Of a stretch of 64,000 nt of DNA, positions 61,901-64,000 are shown piece after piece (the stretch's first letter is position 1; each line of letters begins with the position of its first letter). Source of the DNA: Melanocharis versteri (lineage: Eukaryota; Chordata; Aves; Passeriformes; Melanocharitidae); the NCBI GenBank assembly GCA_013397845.1, contig VZTG01001077.1:445189-509188 (forward strand), read 5' to 3'. The translations under genes were made by a program, and so were the position numbers. The notes beneath the pieces were generated by a model. The model searched no databases, had not been told where the DNA came from, and worked only from the letters and a program-made list of their open reading frames with translations.

Positions 61901-63976
61901 TTGACTTTTGCTTCCTGTGAAGGGTATAAAACTGGCAGTCTCAGTTCTGGTTCATGGGAAAACCTATTTTGTTCTTTTTGCTCTCTTTTTTGCTCATAGT
62001 CTTTGCCAATAAGAGGTTCTTAGTGCTCAGCACAGCTGAAAGGAATGGGCTTTAGTAGCAGGGAGTCATAAATAGATGCAAACCCATGTGGCCATCACCT
62101 CTTCTGTGTACTTAAAGAACAACACACTGAAAGAGCAACACTTTGGGCGTGGTTTGAAGCATTTTCCCTGCTGTAGCAAGAGAATAACCAGAAAGCAGTC
62201 CCTCACTCAAACCAGTGCCCGATTTCCCAACAGCAGAGCAGGTACCCAAAGCGTATTCCTCCATCGAGTTTTGGGAGTGGATTCATTTTGAGACAAGGTG
62301 ACGTGGATTAGTGACAAGAATGTGTCTTAGCTTCTATCTTATTTTGGCTGGTCACACCAATCTGTCAGGCTGTGCCTGAGCTGGGCTCTGCACTCATTCA
62401 CAACAAACCTGTTACTACAGCTGCATCTGCCAGTCCAGACATGACTCGAGTCTCTGTGCAGTTCCACTGTTTACTTCCCTTTGGGGATATCCGGGAGAAA
62501 AAGAAAACTGATGGGAACTGAGACATCTAATGGCAACAAAATTGCAGAAATGGTAAAGTAGGAAAGATTTTGCCGTGCCCGAATGTTTGTTACAGATGAA
62601 GTTAGTTGTGCCAGACAGAATAAGGATGGATTTTCAGGTGCTAACACTGGCAGTAGTTGAAAGCACTGGCCATTAGGAAATTCCTAGCACACTTTGCATC
62701 TGACCTTTGTGAGCAGATCCTCTAAACTCTCACAATGTTGCCTTCACAGGTACAAGTTTCAAACTAATTGCTATTTAAAGCTGGAAGCATGCACACTGCT
62801 GATTGCGGGTGAGGTGCCTTTTGCCGGCTGCCTGCCCTTCAGAGCTCTTCGTTTGCCCAGTGGGGTGCACTCTCCAGGTATGAGTATCACATTTAAATCC
62901 TAGTAGAAGATTATATGGATGACAGAAAGTACTAATTTACTGAGGAATGTGCTACGTAGAAAGAGCAAAAATGTGAAGAAAAATGGCACCAAAAATATCA
63001 CACAGAATTTCTCCACCAATAAGAACTTCCTTAAACCCTGTAGTTATTCTTTCCGAAGACTAAAAGGTGCTTTGACCTTGTCTTCAAAGGTAAACCCCAG
63101 AGCATCTCGTAGCAAACCACTGTGTTTCCCTCTCTTGATAACTTTTTGTCTGGAGAGCAAAAAAACATGAAAGCTTCCACTGTGGCCTAACACGCCTTTG
63201 GAGTAGTCATGGGTGCAGAATAAGGACATAAAAAGTATTAAACAGAATTCTGTGATTAGATACAGAATCAAAGAGAGTAAAGCAAGGAGATAAAGTTTTA
63301 AAACTGTATTTAAAAAACAAGTGGAGAAGATAAAGGAAGAGTCAAGTCACCTTTGTCAGCAACTCCACTCAACTGTTTCCTTTTTTGAAGGGAAGAAAAG
63401 GAAAGAAAAAATAGGAGTTTGTTTGTGTATTTTTTCCCAAGTGAAACTGCAAGTGGAAATTTGAGACAAAGATAACATAACTATATAAGTGGATTTTAGC
63501 TCTGACAGAAAGGTTAATGATCCAACACTTGGAAGTATGCCAGGACACATTAGTGACCATAGGCAGTCATAAATTTGGTTTTAGATGAAAGTGAAAGAAG
63601 CCCTGCAATACAGCATCTCTTGTCATCCTGGTGAAACATCGGCTATGTGATGAGTTGGGAAAAATAAAACATTTTTATTCAACAACATCCTTTCTGGTGA
63701 GACCTGAGTTGTATCTGGAGGTCACCCATTTGAAGCCCAGTAGCAATCCTATTTCGGTTCCAATACTGTGTCACTATAATAATTTTCTTGTTGGTTTTAT
63801 TCAGCACTCTACAGAGATAGTAAAGGACCTCCTGTTCTGCCTCGAGTTGTGCTACATTCAATAATGAACTCATTTGTGAGGGGGACAGAGAAAAGGGACT
63901 AAGGCCAGTAACCATATTGCAAGATAGACACTGCAGCATTAGCTGGAAACTTTGGAAAGGGGAAAACTCCACCAGA

Positions 63977-63990
63977 TTTTTTTTTTTTTT
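63977..63990. repeat. Poly(T) run of 14 at window end
   Basis: Simple homopolymer just before the window edge; context to the right is unknown. Confidence 0.9.
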
Positions 63991-64000
63991 ATTACTATTT

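Larger units (their letters stand above)
42922..64000. other. Distal 5' flank, apparent gene desert
   Basis: Twenty-one kilobases of AT-rich unique sequence with no exon, transposon or RNA gene that I can name. Only short tandem duplications and homopolymers interrupt it. From memory, the region upstream of UNC5C is also gene-poor in other vertebrates, which fits. Confidence 0.55.

Overview
The window is bird nuclear DNA. Two degraded CR1 LINE copies end in the CR1 3' octamer region, three solo LTRs are present (two of a type widespread in non-galliform birds), and one exon matches a vertebrate gene by near-identity. Single N bases at 12849 and 29982 mark it as draft assembly. I think a neoavian bird is most likely, but that rests on remembered LTR families.

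There is one recognisable gene. The first coding exon of UNC5C (netrin receptor) lies on the minus strand at 29725-29848: a start codon, 41 codons of signal peptide plus one base, then a strong GT splice donor. It sits in a CpG island of about 1.2 kb (29280-30500) that must hold the 5'UTR and promoter. Everything left of 29725 is therefore the start of UNC5C intron 1 (the next exon is outside the window). Everything right of the island is 5' flank with no gene I can identify.

Intron 1 (1-29724) holds a CR1 fragment (5771-6255), three solo LTRs each flanked by an exact 5-bp target-site duplication (6670-6943, 14789-15333, 22262-22694), A/C-rich low-complexity tracts, and possible regulatory blocks: a CpG-enriched block at 24690-25130 with a 16-bp palindrome and an octamer site, an AT-rich homeodomain-motif block at 16930-17450, and a 13-bp perfect hairpin at 21375-21415. 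All three LTRs run antisense to UNC5C.

The 5' flank (30500-64000) holds a second CR1 fragment (33180-33480), an adjoining 23-bp tandem duplication, an unusual 254-bp degenerate array with a period of about 10 bp and six exact AACCAGTT/AACTGGTT octamers (33904-34157), a CpG-rich patch with a CTCF-like motif and an AP-1 site (35920-36130), and a 20-bp-stem hairpin of pre-miRNA size (42853-42921). From 43 kb to the end I see only AT-rich unique sequence and short simple repeats.

Open reading frames elsewhere look like chance ORFs. I found no tRNA, rRNA, CRISPR, operon or intact transposon. The best candidates for something undescribed are the 10-bp array and the 42.85-kb hairpin.
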